From assembly GCA_030407085.1 (NCBI GenBank), contig CM059582.1, positions 201,484,001-201,548,000 on the forward strand: 64,000 nucleotides of DNA. The letters are read 5' to 3'. This DNA is from Trichopria drosophilae (lineage: Eukaryota > Arthropoda > Insecta > Hymenoptera > Diapriidae). The notes below the pieces were generated by a model that was given only the letters and a program-made list of their open reading frames with translations, ran no database searches and was not told the origin of the DNA. Every line of letters begins with the position of its first letter. Positions within the stretch are counted from its first letter, which is position 1. This document shows positions 13,323 through 25,079 of the stretch, in pieces. Made by a program: the position numbers and the translations under genes.

Positions 13323-13492
13323 GGGTGCAGGTCCCAAAACCGACAGTCAAAAAGCCGACAGTAAAAAAACCCAAAAATCAAAACAATGTTTTCCGTAGTT
13401 GCAATTACTTAATTTTTTTGCTGTCGGTCTTTTAAATTGTCGGTTTTCGGTTTGTCGTTTTTTTTTATTTAGCGGTTTTTTGATCCTCACCC
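13323..13492. mobile_element. Family A fold-back element, short copy
   Basis: The left end GGGTGCAGGTC and right end GATCCTCACCC are family A termini. The left arm is A-rich with GCCGACAG units, and the right arm is T-rich with TGTCGG units. Flanks are TCCTTCAT (13315-13322) and TTCTTCAT (13493-13500), a 7-of-8 match that supports an 8-bp target-site duplication. The centre lacks the conserved 44-bp core of other copies, so this is a diverged or internally deleted member. It has no coding capacity and must have been moved by enzymes encoded elsewhere. Confidence 0.85.
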
Positions 13493-14095
13493 TTCTTCAT
13501 AAGGGAATACTGTAGTTTCCCCATTTAATTAACATTCGATAATTTTAGTATGTTTTAAGGCAGTAAGTTAATTACACTAACGCTTAATAAGATCTCACAT
13601 GCGATAGTCAGAAAAGGAGCCCTTAAGGCACTCTTACTTGTGAACTCTTAAAGAGTAAACCAACTGTAGTATATAAAAAAGTTTGTTTTTCGGGAAAATA
13701 ACGCGAAATTATAGGTTTAAAAGATTTTATTGTCGATATATTCAAGATTTCATGTAAATCTTTGCTTACTCTCCTTTTGTTTCTTCACCGTGTGTCATCA
13801 ATGCAGGACTGTACTGTAGGAAACGTTTTTCACCAATTATAACTTTGATACAAAAACCCATTTTTTTGTAATGTTATATAGAACAATCTGGAGAAATCGC
13901 AGGTTTTATTTTTATGTCAGTTTTTAGAAAAGTGCTAGACATTTTATAAAAGTGTTTTTTTTTAAAACGCTAAATCCATTGGATTTATTTAATTTTGGAT
14001 CATCTTTTGTTCAGAAAAACAATCAACAGTTTGAGCTCTTTCTAGAGAACTAGATGGCCGTCAAATCGAATAATGGACTTCCACAACATTTACGT

Positions 14096-14357
14096 CATAC
14101 ACAGAGAAAAACTTTCTTGGAAATTTTACAATTTCAAATGGTAATTTTGGAAGAGACTTGCAGAATGAGATACGTTGCCATTTTTTCTGACATGTTGACG
14201 ATCAGTTCTTGGAATTTTTACTATTCAGATAATAAAAGTTACAGTAAAATTGACTAACTTTTACGAGGAAAAATGGCATTTTTTTCCGTTCTACAAGTCT
14301 GCCCAAAATTACCATGTGAAATGGTAAAATTTCTAAGAAAATTTTTCTCCGTGTATG
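14096..14357. mobile_element. MITE with long TIRs starting CATACAC(A/G)GAG
   Basis: The first about 90 bases (14096-14190) and the reverse complement of the last 90 (14268-14357) align closely. Both start CATACAC, then A or G, then GAGAAAAA, and continue through TTTCTT, GAAATTTTAC, ATGGTAATTTTGG and AGACTTG. The element is about 262 bp and non-coding. Frames of 67-85 codons that cross it are incidental. Its terminus resembles those at 16059 and 48663. No target-site duplication is convincing. Confidence 0.85.
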
Positions 14358-14719
14358 ATTATGCAACTGGTACTTTTGCCTTTGACAATCACAATCCCAT
14401 TTTCGAGCTGATAACGATGGCATTAGAAGAATTTTTATATCACGTCCCATTTTCGGCAAAAGTGAGAAATTCTCTTTTGAGGAAATTTAAAACTCTTGAC
14501 AACGATTCATGACATACTTATAATTAACAAATAAGTCTTCTCAAAGCTATTTTTGCTAATCGGGAGGTCAAAGTTGCAAATTAATTTCTTTAAAAAGCAC
14601 AATTATAACATTCGAAAAATAAACAAAATTCATAACGATAAATACTCAACAATTTTCACGTTTCCTGAACAGTACATAGGGACCAATAAAAGTAAACACA
14701 CTAGAATCACTCCTGTCAA

Positions 14720-15480
14720 CCGCTCACACAAAAGATTATATCGATCTGTAAGCTCCCGATCTCGCTGACGTGCAGGAATATTAAATATTCATCGAATGAC
14801 TTCCATTAACGTAAAATTCATGGATGTAATACAGCCCTCGCGTGCAGTTTGCGTTTGCATCAGGACTTTGTTTCTAAACTGTTTAAACAAAAACGCCGGC
14901 GGGAACCAGCGGCATGGATCGAGACTATATATAGGGGCATGTCAACAGGGCGCGGCGACGATAATATTCGATAATACTCGAGCAGCCGGGGGTAGTATTA
15001 CTCGCGCACAGATTCGATGAAGGGTGCTTTTCTCGCTGGCTGGTAGGTACATTAATTACGAAGATGTTACATGCATGTTGATGCACCCCCGCATACATAT
15101 ATGTATGAGTGTTGGCGGGGGTGCGGTTAAGTCGCCTTCCTTGTGTATATGGAGCAGGCTGCCGTATATACCGCGGGGAATACCCGCCAGGCGTTGATGC
15201 TACAAGGTCCTTTGAATTAGTTTATCATATTCCGCAGAGTCTGTTATGCAAATATATATAAACGGACATCGGACGGATATAACACTATATATCTTACGAC
15301 CTAACGTATATGTATATATACCCGGCAATTTTGGTGGGCGTCTCGCAAGGTGACCGACTGCGGGGAATCCCCGAAGAGCTCAATTCAGTACGTTCGTCAG
15401 CCCGTGACCCAATTTCCTCGAGAACGTAACCCTTTGTCAACGACAGTCCTGTCGGAAACGATCGCGTTCCTTAATATTAA
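14720..15480. other. GC-rich CpG island-like unique segment
   Basis: G+C and CpG are high (for example 14890-15010 and 15110-15200). The segment contains GAGACTATATATAGGGGC near 14920, which has a TATA-like core, and a GC-rich hairpin at 15083-15124. A 74-codon frame (14796-15020) is unrecognised. A promoter or enhancer is possible but unproven. Confidence 0.35.
15083..15124. repeat. Perfect GC-rich hairpin with palindromic loop
   Basis: GCACCCCCGC (15083-15092) pairs perfectly with GCGGGGGTGC (15115-15124). The loop carries the 14-bp perfect palindrome ATACATATATGTAT (15093-15106). This is unusual next to the island's otherwise unique sequence. Its function is unknown. Confidence 0.8.
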
Positions 15481-16058
15481 TTAACGTTTATAAAATGGCT
15501 CTGGTGCACAATGCTGTGGTTTTGGACAGCAATTGAAAGGGGTTCATTGGCGGTTGGTCAACTGGACAATTCTTCTTCTGGATATTGAAATGGGTCTTTC
15601 AAACTGATTGTATTTCGGTTTCATTTGGTTAGGTGTCATAAAATAAAATTTGTTATTCTACTTCTCATTGGAAATCATTGTAAGATTCAGAAATATTAAT
15701 ATCTTTAATAATAGTCCTTAAGAACTAGATATATTAATAGCGGATCTAATCAATTACACTTAAATATGCCGGTTTCCCCGGTCCCTATTCATAAGAACTA
15801 TGAGATTAGCAACGCTCGCCTGATCGTATATTCCACAAGGATAAGGAAGTCCAAACATACAAAATTCATAACATCAAAATGTATTTGATTTTGACCAAGC
15901 CAAAAATTTCTTAGATCAGATAGTTCGTGCGGCCGATCACGATTTTATATTAGAACTCCTGAAAATCCACGTGATATCTCATTCCTGAGTAGTAGCATTG
16001 GTTGAGGTGAAGACATTCTTGCATTCTTAAATTTTTGCAAAATGATAATCGATGTAGT

Positions 16059-16259
16059 TACACGAAAAAAAAGGATTGGTTGAAGGAACCAGTTCTTTAG
16101 TACTCTCCAATCCAGATAAATTAGTTACTTACACTGTAAATCAGTTGAACATGAACAAATTGGTTAACACAACTATTTCTTTTGTTGCCCTAACAATTTC
16201 TCAACTGTATCTGAGAGCACTAAGCGGTAGCTGATCCCAACCAATCCTTTAACCGTGTA
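16059..16259. mobile_element. Short MITE with TACACG...CGTGTA termini
   Basis: The left end TACACGAAAAAAAAGGATTG and the reverse complement of the right end, TACACGGTTAAAGGATTGG, match at both the extreme terminus and the following GGATTGGTTG block. Size is about 201 bp and the interior is non-coding. The terminus resembles the MITEs at 14096 and 48663, but the subterminal sequence differs, so it is probably a separate subfamily. Confidence 0.75.
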
Positions 16260-17330
16260 CATTTCTAGCCAAAGCAGCAAATGAGCACTTGAGATATCTG
16301 GGTCCAAGTAACAAAAAGATCTAAACCAGAGAGTTACCAACATTGGATTAAGATGGCGTATGAATCAGCACACGAGAACAATGTCCATTTTGGTGACGCA
16401 ATTACCAAAATGTCTTACAAAGTGGTTTTATCTAGTTTGATCAGCACAACCAATATTAGGTATTAGAGCAAAGTGCTAAGTCCCAATAATTAAACAATTT
16501 AGTTGGGTAATCCAAAACAATAAATATCAGAAACAAAACACCCGATTAACTACCCTAATGGAGCACCAAGTTGAATAGAAACTTACACGATCTGTATATG
16601 TATATGTCTTTGGACATTCATCACATCATGTAATGCGCAATTTCTTTGCTCATCTTTTCGTGTCTCGATTCAAAATTTGTACATCAATGCGGTTCATTTG
16701 AGGTAACATGACTCTACCAACCAATCGAGTTTAGCTACCCACATAACTTAGGTCAAGTGAGTATATAACAGTCAAAGGGCTATCAGTATTTGGACTGAAA
16801 GAATCAAGCCCTTTTTGGGCTACCCTAATTCCAATATTCAAGGGCATCATCAAATTATCCAGTTGTAGTTACACTTGTTCATCATAATTTACATCATTAC
16901 ATCAGTTCCTTGACAGTTCCTTGGTCATTTTGGTGGGAGAATAGTTACGGTGTATTTTGTGAATCAAAGCCTTGTTGAAGTAAACTGTTGAGTAATCGGG
17001 AATCTCTAATTCCAGATGATCATCTTAAAGAATGGGTTAAAAAATATGTTTCAATAAAAAATGTCCCGAAATGTAGTGGAGCACGATGACAAATCAATCT
17101 GTACCATAAAGAAAGAACATTAGCAGTAACGAACAGATTCTAGTTATTACCAATAAAGCACATTCAAGAGTAAGTCGTAACTAACCATTCCCCTACATCC
17201 AAACTCTATTCGGTTGTAGCATTCCAACGAAATGTCCATTCTAGATCATACTGACGTGTTTTATCGATCACAATATGCAACGGTAATGGTAGATCCTAAA
17301 ACGCAACATACGAATTTCTGGTAATTCCAA
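16260..17330. other. Non-coding stretch; no feature recognised
   Basis: No reading frame of note occurs. The sequence is moderately AT-rich, with frequent short ACCAAT/ATTGGT motifs but no clear repeat period. Confidence 0.45.
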
Positions 17331-18420
17331 TGACGCGTGGGTCATTAGTATCACCTCCTCTTTCCAACAAAGGGCTAATAGCCTCGCCCCCGTAAAAGCT
17401 GCCTCCCGTATAATAGGTGTATGCGACCACATATATACGCACCTTCATTTAGGTCAACTCGAATATTACACGGTATAGCTGCTTAACGCGAAAACGGATT
17501 AGCATTTGCGCCTCGAAATCTGCGTAAAATTATATCAGACGCTACGAGAGACGCATATCACCGCGGAAGTAACTTACCGCAATGAGGGGATACCAAGGGG
17601 TAAAATTAATTGTCTACAGCTTTATTTTTTTTTATAGAATTTAATCCCACGCAATCCGAGATCGTAATAAAACACTCGGCGGTGTTGGGCGTTTAATAAA
17701 GGGCGACGATATTAAATATGAACGTTATCGCGAAACAGAAGAATGCGACACGCGTCAGGACGTTTGTGCTTAATTATTGTAATGCAGTCGGCTTTACGTC
17801 ACTAACCCCGTCGTGCGGGGGCCATAACAATTCTACCAGACACACCTGGGGCGATGGCGATGAATGCCGGGCAAATTAATGGCATATGGTTGGACATTTT
17901 TAGGTTAAATTCTGAACTACAAAGGTACGAAGCATAGTTTTCATGTCGGAGACAGGGACCGAGATAGGGGCGGGAGAGAGAAAAAGGGAAGTGCACTTTT
18001 AGTGCCGTATGCGTGATTGCAGAATGTTGAACCTTCCAAACAAAGGATCCGGAGACAATGACTATTTTGTTTGGATGCAGTGGAAAGGCGCGCGCGGAGC
18101 GTTCGCTCGAGTGCAATGACGACCTCGTGGTGCGGCTGGTGCGGAAAATTCCGAATTAATCTCTCTCTTTTCGTCATAGCTTGTTCGACATCCGCGAATT
18201 TAATTCGTCTTTTGCCGGATTGTTTGCCCACCCTCCAACGAGAGCCGTAATTCATCGGCGAACCAAGTCCCGGTGTCGATGAACCGAACAACTTTAACCA
18301 TTAACCAAACTCGATCGAAATTAATGACATAATTACGGTGTTACGGAGTCGAGAATTCCCAATCTAGTTTTCTCGGAAATTTGATTTTTGGCATATACAC
18401 TACGCTGGTATTGCACGCTA
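17330..18420. other. GC-richer CpG-containing island
   Basis: CpG-rich unique DNA, strongest at 17560-17830 and 17940-18290. Overlapping minus-strand frames of 104 and 116 codons (17802-18116, 17941-18291) have no recognised motif and occupy different frames of the same DNA, which argues against either being a gene. A candidate regulatory or conserved non-coding segment. Confidence 0.35.
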
Positions 18421-18870
18421 ATCGAGCATGGTTGAAGCACCTGGGATGCGCCCGTTGTTAATGTAACCTAAAAATTTAAGCTTTATTGTTGCTTTTATTC
18501 TGATGGCTTATTGTTAGAATTTAATAGGGGAATATGGAAGAAAATGAATGTAACAGATAGTTGTTGCTAATAATGGCTCTGGTAACATATTAGCTCAGTT
18601 TCTGAAGAGTTTTGTCATTTTCCATGTAAACAAGTATACAAAAACTGAACAAATGTTACCAAGGACTTCATGCAAGATCAACATGAAAAATATCAGTTAT
18701 AGCCCCTATGCCATGAATCTAAACACAAACTGAGAATGGACCTAGAAGTCATCATGCCTTATAGTGAAAACTCAACTTAGAAAATAAAAAACCAACAAAA
18801 TGCAAGAAGTATATAACAAATTTCAGAGCAGTTATATCTTACCATTTTAAATATGGAATTTCAAACCTGA

Positions 18871-18945
18871 GTACGGGTCCAAAAACCTATAAATCAAAAA
18901 GCCGACAGGTCAAAAACCGGCAGTAAAAAAACCGACAAGCTTGTC
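18871..18945 (+). mobile_element. Family A solo left arm
   Basis: From GTACGGGTCC the sequence follows the family A left arm: AAATCAAAAAGCCGACAGG, then ACCGGCAG and ACCGAC units at about 16-base spacing. It stops at the perfect palindrome GACAAGCTTGTC (18934-18945). No right arm or core follows, so this is a truncated copy or the product of deletion between arms. Confidence 0.75.
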
Positions 18946-19439
18946 AGTGTCTCTATTTCGTTATGATTTTGAGAATGAATGTTCAAGGTACAGCGCCACC
19001 AAGCGGTAAGCATTCGATACATCAGCATTTTAGGTCTCTCCACCATTACTACGACAATCTGGCAACAGGAAAATGTAATATGGCCGAACGGGTTCTAACC
19101 TCACTTTTATGCTAACCTTAACCCTTAGTTCCGACGGCTATTTTAAAGCCTTTTCCTCCCACTACCTGGATCAAATATGTCCTGCCGCGTGAAAATGCAT
19201 ATAGTTGTGCAATTTATAAAGTACAATTTGAATTTTCTCTGGGTCGAAAACGACCCTGGAGTCGCGATTAAGGGTTAAAAATGCAGTTGCAACGTAAAAG
19301 CGACACTATGTGCAGAGGCTAATAGTTAAAAAAATACTTTATCACAGTAAAATTTCAAAAAATAGTTTTGAGATAACCTAAAATCCATATGTAATTTTAA
19401 AGTGTGTATTGTTTTTATCAATAATTAATGAAATATTTT

Positions 19440-19810
19440 CAATATTGCGTTGCATGAGACGCACTTAGCGAGCGGTGATTAATAGAGACGTTGTTTTCCC
19501 GAGCACCCAGTATGTGGATCCATTTGGTCCCGTGTGTTCAAGGGTGACTCAGCCTCCGTTGTGCGCGACCTGCGTACATGCGTATGTAGTCGCTATCAGT
19601 AGCGCAACGATTTCGATCACAAGTCTGGCCTGTGTAATTATATTGCCCTAGCGACAGTCTAATTAAGCGAATTATGCAGCGATATTCTCCAGGCTTGCAC
19701 GCCAACGCAGTAATACGTCAGAGGACTATTCAGCCCCGAACGCCATCCGTCCGTAAACTTGAAATTTCAATTTTCCCCAGATTTTACCGGATGCCTTTGC
19801 GAGGCTAACT
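19440..19810. other. GC-richer unique island
   Basis: A CpG-containing patch in AT-rich surroundings without repeat structure or a long frame. Possible constrained non-coding DNA. Confidence 0.3.
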
Positions 19811-20705
19811 TTCCGTGTAATCGTACACAGAGGGCTCTGTTATTTGAATATAAATTATTGAGTAATTTCCACCGAAAGAGGGCACTGTTTTATTTTTTTT
19901 ATTTTCGTAAATGGTAACGTGAATGCACATGATACAATATTATTGTCAAATTGTATTTCTGTTTTTTTTTTTTGTATACTGTACAAATTTTAAAGGTTCT
20001 TAATACTGATCTAAATTACTCTTATTATATTTGTACACAAATTTTACTATCCTGCCTATGCCTATCAGGATAGACCTACAACCCTTTATAAATACATATT
20101 TATGTTTACAAATTAAATTAAACAATTCTGCTTATGCTCCACCAACGAAAAATCTATAGTTTCCCCCTGTCGGATAATTATAAAAGAAATTCAATTCAGT
20201 TTTAAGGGTGGCAAGAATTTCAGGGACAGATTAATTTTTGTATTCTGGATATACAAAGAATTATCAGAGATTCAAATAAGTTAAGCCAGATATTCCAGTA
20301 GGGTGTATTCCATTTGCAGAACCGAAAAGATTATTTTGACTTTGAAATGACGTTGAATAATATCATTTTTTAACTATATGTAGTTGTTCTATCATCGCTA
20401 TTGACCACACCTCCTGCGAAGGATCCCTATAATCTAAGTATATTTTCCGCTCCTGATCTTCATAAATTTAAACCCTGATTTGGAATTTGTTTGACTTTGG
20501 TATGATTATTAGAGGTCATTTTGTCCCTCACATGACGAGGTGTAGGAATGTGAAATTTCCCGCTCTTCCACAGCAGGATTGAAAAAAATCAACAAAATTT
20601 TATTTAAAAATCATTATTTGTCCTTGACATAACCTTCAAAGTTCATTTCAATGTTTTGGTCAAGGCTATGCGACATTCTTCAAATGTAGTTTAAATCGTA
20701 TTTTT

Positions 20706-20950
20706 GGGTGCGGGTCGAAAAACCGACAAATCAAAAAGCCGACAGGTCAAAAAACCGATCGTCATAAAGCCGACAGTCAAAAATCCAACAGTCAAAAAGC
20801 TGACACATAAAAAAATAGACACATCGTCAGGAGGACTGTCATTTTTGAAATGTCGGTTTTTGAACTGTCGGCTTTTCGGTTGTCGGTTTTTCGATTGTCG
20901 GTTTTTCGACCTGTCGGCTTTTTGATTTGTCGGTTTTTCGACCCGCACCC
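20706..20950 (+). mobile_element. Family A fold-back element, best-preserved copy
   Basis: This 245-bp copy is the reference for the family. Its first 43 and last 43 bases are perfect reverse complements, beginning GGGTGCGGGTCGAAAAACCG. Flanks GTATTTTT (20698-20705) and GTATTTTT (20951-20958) are identical, an 8-bp target-site duplication. Arms are tandem 16-bp units of the form GTCGGYTTTTYGAYYT, inverted between arms, and each unit contains GTCG...CGAC. A non-palindromic core at about 20803-20846 (ACACATAAAAAAATAGACAC, then the CGTCAGGAGGAC block) separates the arms. An 8-bp duplication fits hAT, P or Merlin-type transposases; the termini alone do not decide. The near-perfect arms suggest recent movement or arm-to-arm conversion. 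Frames of 73-97 codons inside are produced by the repeat. Confidence 0.93.
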
Positions 20951-23400
20951 GTATTTTTTGTATAACCATCCCTTCCAACTTACTTCGACCGATATAGAAA
21001 AATGGATTATGTAGACAAAACTATAATAATAATTTATGTTTTTGAATAACTTGATTACTGAGCAAGAAAATTGAAGTTTACACAACTGCGCATTTTACGT
21101 GTTTAAAAGCTTGTTTTGATAGGTTAGTTTCATTCTTGAGTCCTTGACTACAATGAAATGGAAAATAATAATTTGCTTATTTATTATTGTCAAAGTCCAT
21201 GAAGTAACTAAAAGTTGTGAATAAAGTCTTCTATGCATCTATTACAGAACATAGTTTTATAACTACAAATAGTGTGAATTTAAAAATTTGTTGAAAAAAA
21301 GGAATTTTATCTTCTCTAGTAGTTGGAAAGAAATTTACCATAAGTAAGTTTGAGCAAGTTAGTTTGAGGTTAAGTTGAACATTAAGTTGAGTTTTTGGTT
21401 GAAATAGTTCTTAGAATAGTTAACAACCTAACCTTAAATTGCAAAAGAGTTGATTTCAAAAGAGTTAATTTCAAAAGAAAAAAATGTTCCTTAGAAGGGA
21501 GTGGCATATTTTTATGATGAGAAATTTAAAAAGTTACAATTTTAATTTTTTTAAATATAATTTCAGAATGTTACTCAATAATTATTAATTTCCATAATAG
21601 TACTTTATGGAGTTCCATGTACTGTATTCAGATACACTACTGATATTTATAGGAATAAATATTTTATTGGACATATATAGTTTCGAGGTTAGGTCGACTA
21701 CTATTCGGACTTTTCTTAGTCATTTATATCATGATTTAATTTTAAAATATAAAGAATTTAATTATATGCTTTTGAATTTTTATTTATTTCAACGTTTTCA
21801 CATTTGTTTAAGCGTTTTGTTACGAATGTGTAAATTATTATTAATGGCATATGCTTCAAATATGAGTACAGTAAAGTCAGCAGTGATATAATTGATATTG
21901 TTAAAATTGGGGAACAACAAATGAATGTCGTCAAATTTTGTAGTACAGAAAAGGTTATGTTTACTCTTGATTAATGAATGATAAAATTAACCCTTTAACG
22001 CCAGAATTATTTTCAATCGTCAAATTTTTCCTATAAGTATAGCTAAAGGTTTTCGGCGTCGCTAATATCGATTTTGAAGTCATATTTCAAAAATTCAAAA
22101 TGATGGATCCAAAGTGGTAGACAACAAATTAAAAATCAATGAGATTCAGCGAAAACCCCCGAATTAAGTTTCAAGCAAATCTAACTGATTTTTTATTCTG
22201 AAAGCGCTCTTAATAATTCTACCGGCATGCTTAAAAAATAGATATATGTACTAAACAATTATTTGTCATTCTTTTCTTTCACTTCTTAAAATGAAAAGAT
22301 ATCATGAATCTCTATAAGTAGATTATTACTGCACGAAAAAACATTTCCGCGTGAATTTACTAATTTTAATAAAATTAATAATACCGCAACATTATTGGAG
22401 GATTTATAGAAATGTCCTAAAATTTACTAAATATTTCAAAAACTGAAAAATTCAGTTTCAGGAAGTTCAGCAAAAAACCTTTTTCAGATATAATTAACGT
22501 CCATATACATTTAATATAATATAAACATCAATTTTCGCAAGAAAATATTTTTATACGTGCTAATAGCAGCTTATGATACTAAAAGGACTGTTTTCACAAT
22601 TCACTAATTAAGTGGCGAACTCTTTTACGTATAGGAAAACTAGTTACAAAGTAAGTGCACCGTATCCTCGTATTTAGATGAACTTTGGAAAGTAGACTTT
22701 CACAGAAATGAATGCAATTTTATTAACCATATGCGAAATTCTGAGCACAGTAAAACAAAATAATAAACTGAAATTCGCAGTTCTTGTTGCATTTTTATTA
22801 TGCCCATTAATATGAAATTGCTAAAATGGAGTATTTATACTATTTCTGCAGTTGCCTATATTCATTAGGCTCGCAGAATAGATGAATAATGATGTAGAAT
22901 GTAAATTTATGTATGAATAATAATCAACAATACAATTATAAAGCTCGTACGCGTAATTTTCTCGACAAGATTATCCAATTACTTTTCCCTAATAAACTGG
23001 TCGACCGTGAATAAAATAAAAACTACAAAATAAACTCGACTTGTAACATAAAAACAAATATTTTCAGTATAATATGTCTCATTAAAATGAAAATTATAGA
23101 TTATATTATCTGCATAAATTATTTATGTCCTTTTATATTATACGTCAGTTAGTAATGATATCAACATTTTTTGTTGATATTTGGTAATGCCACAGTACTT
23201 GTAATTTTTAACTGCATGATTTGTTTGGAGAAAATTTTCATCACTGGTCAAGGAAAATAAAGAAAATTATTTACACTTATTTACGAATTAGGTTTCCAAT
23301 ACATATGACTCCAACAACAATGAAAATATCAATACTGCTTAAAACAGACCCTTGAAATATCAATTGAATTCTGATTACTTCATTTTAAAATATTACATAT
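20951..23400. other. AT-rich stretch; no gene recognised
   Basis: This contains a short 15-bp tandem at 21442-21480 (CAAAAGAGTTRATTT, 2.5 copies) and otherwise AT-rich unique sequence. A 94-codon frame at 21607-21891 has no motif. A GATGGATCC phrase near 22100 resembles degenerate repeats near 44190. Confidence 0.45.
21442..21480 (+). repeat. 15-bp tandem repeat
   Basis: CAAAAGAGTTGATTT is followed directly by CAAAAGAGTTAATTT and the start of a third copy. It is a short simple duplication. Confidence 0.8.
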
Positions 23401-23403
23401 TTT

Positions 23404-23725
23404 AACCTCAAATATGTCAAAATCCTGATGTGATGGGACACTTCACTTCGAAAATTATTAGCCTTTTCTGGGCCAGATCCCACCTCCCTATAAGAGATCT
23501 ACAAATTTGTATTTTTTAACAAATTTTGATCCGCCATAGTCGATCGGTTATTTTGAATTTTTTCATTTCATCATCAAATTTGTCAGCGTCCTCGAAAATA
23601 TTCACATACCAATTTTTTAAAGATCATCACATCCTTTCTTGAGCAGAAAACTCGTGGAATAGTGTTTTTCGAATACATAACCTCAAATATCTCAAAATCC
23701 TGATGTGATGGGCCACTTCACTTTG
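23404..23725 (+). repeat. 47-bp direct repeat pair
   Basis: 23404-23450 and 23679-23725 are the same 47-base phrase, with three visible differences, 275 bases apart. Shared parts include AACCTCAAATAT and AAAATCCTGATGTGATGGG. No TIR is associated. This is either a duplication or the two ends of a decayed dispersed element occupying 23404-23725. Confidence 0.8.
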
Positions 23726-24079
23726 GATTCGGATTCTTGGCATAAAATTGCGCCGAAAATGACCCACAGCTTCCCAACAATATCCAAGGTATTTGGAAGT
23801 ATTATATTAATTTTTTATTGACCTGTGCATTTAAACAATAATTATTTTGAATTCTAATAAGAAATACTTCTGTAACAATTCGTACAAAGTGTAACTTCGA
23901 AATATATACAAAATCACTGCAGATTATACACAAACATGAATTTTCCAACGAATTGATGAAATAGGTAAATTGCAATGAATGAATCTTGGCATAATGGAAT
24001 GGTCGAAATAAGAAATATTGCAAATAAATATAATATTTACGCGGCATACTTAAACGATTAATAAATCTTACATAACGAG

Positions 24080-24440
24080 AGTGTTGTTCGAAATGCCAGC
24101 CAAAGATCTATACACAGACGGGCTTCTGAATAAGCCGATGTCATTTTCGACACGGCACTTTAGCTATAATTCATTTTGATGTTTTGATTATCGATCGTAA
24201 TTGCCGGCGCCGTCCGAATGAGTTACGATCGATAGAAAAGCGCCCGGAGCCTCGAATAGCCTTGAAACTTTCGTTAGCGAAACGTGTCGATGAATTATAT
24301 TTTATATTACTTGGAAACCCGACGAAATATATTGTATTTTCATGCAAATGAATTATGTGCCGAATATTCTCGAGGGAACTTAACGCTTTTTAATCGATTT
24401 CATTATAAAGTTTCGCGGTCGGATAAACAGAATTGTCTCA
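24080..24440. other. GC-richer unique island
   Basis: A short CpG-rich interval (for example 24190-24290) between AT-rich blocks. No frame or repeat explains it. Confidence 0.3.
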
Positions 24441-24621
24441 GGATTTCTTTTTTGGTATAGTTTTCAGTGGTAAATTTTTATCTGCATGATGTTAAATTTG
24501 CATTGTCTCGTATTTTACGTTTGTATAAATAGTGACTAATTGCAATTCGCCAATTCCAATTTATTTCCAAAATCCAATTCTCCAGTTTTTTCATTTGGCA
24601 TACACTTTTCCAAAAGGTCCG

Positions 24622-24986
24622 AAATGATCAATATGGATTTTCTAAAATGTCCTTGAGGAGGTCAAATGTGGAGAATCGTAATATGTTGAAAAATAAGTGT
24701 TTCATAGTCAAATGTATTCAACAAAAGTTGTTCAGGAAAAAGGGGACATTTTTCGGTACTATTGGTTTTGACCTTCAGATTTATTTTCAAGGTTACTTGA
24801 ACGTTAACGCGTATTTTTAGGGGGAACCACTGCTTTTAAAAACGGAGCCGAGAAAAGCAAACAAATTTACGTCTAAAATGATCATTATTGATTTTCTAAA
24901 ATTTCCTTGAGAAGGTCATACGTGGAGAGTTGTAATATATTGAAAAATAACTGTTTCATAGACAAATGTTTTCGACAAACTATATT
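24622..24986 (+). repeat. 111-bp diverged direct repeat pair
   Basis: 24622-24732 and 24876-24986 align without an obvious gap at a constant 254-base offset. Shared blocks include AAATGATCA, GATTTTCTAAAAT, TCCTTGAG, AGGTCA, GTGGAGAG and TTGAAAAATAA. The intervening 143 bases are not repeated. This is an old tandem duplication or a dispersed repeat present twice. Confidence 0.85.
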
Positions 24987-25079
24987 CTGATAAATAACTA
25001 GTATGCCTGAAATGTCATACCGTAATTTGACGGTTATTATCTTTTTCTTCTACGACCCTTTTTGACACATACTACTCTT

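Noticed and set aside
20691..21085. Open frames of 73-97 codons across the 20706 element (and similar ones at 50840, 56614, 56765, 60693 and 63040) encoding K/R/Q-rich then F/L/V-rich repeats
   Set aside because: The peptides follow from the 16-bp unit, whose frame cycles every 48 bp, and from the inverted arms. They overlap on both strands and carry no known domain.
22332..22561. Possible MITE with GCACG ends (GCACGAAAAAACATT against the reverse complement of ATTTTTATACGTGC)
   Set aside because: The inverted match is short, gapped and AT-rich. It is not distinguishable from chance by eye.
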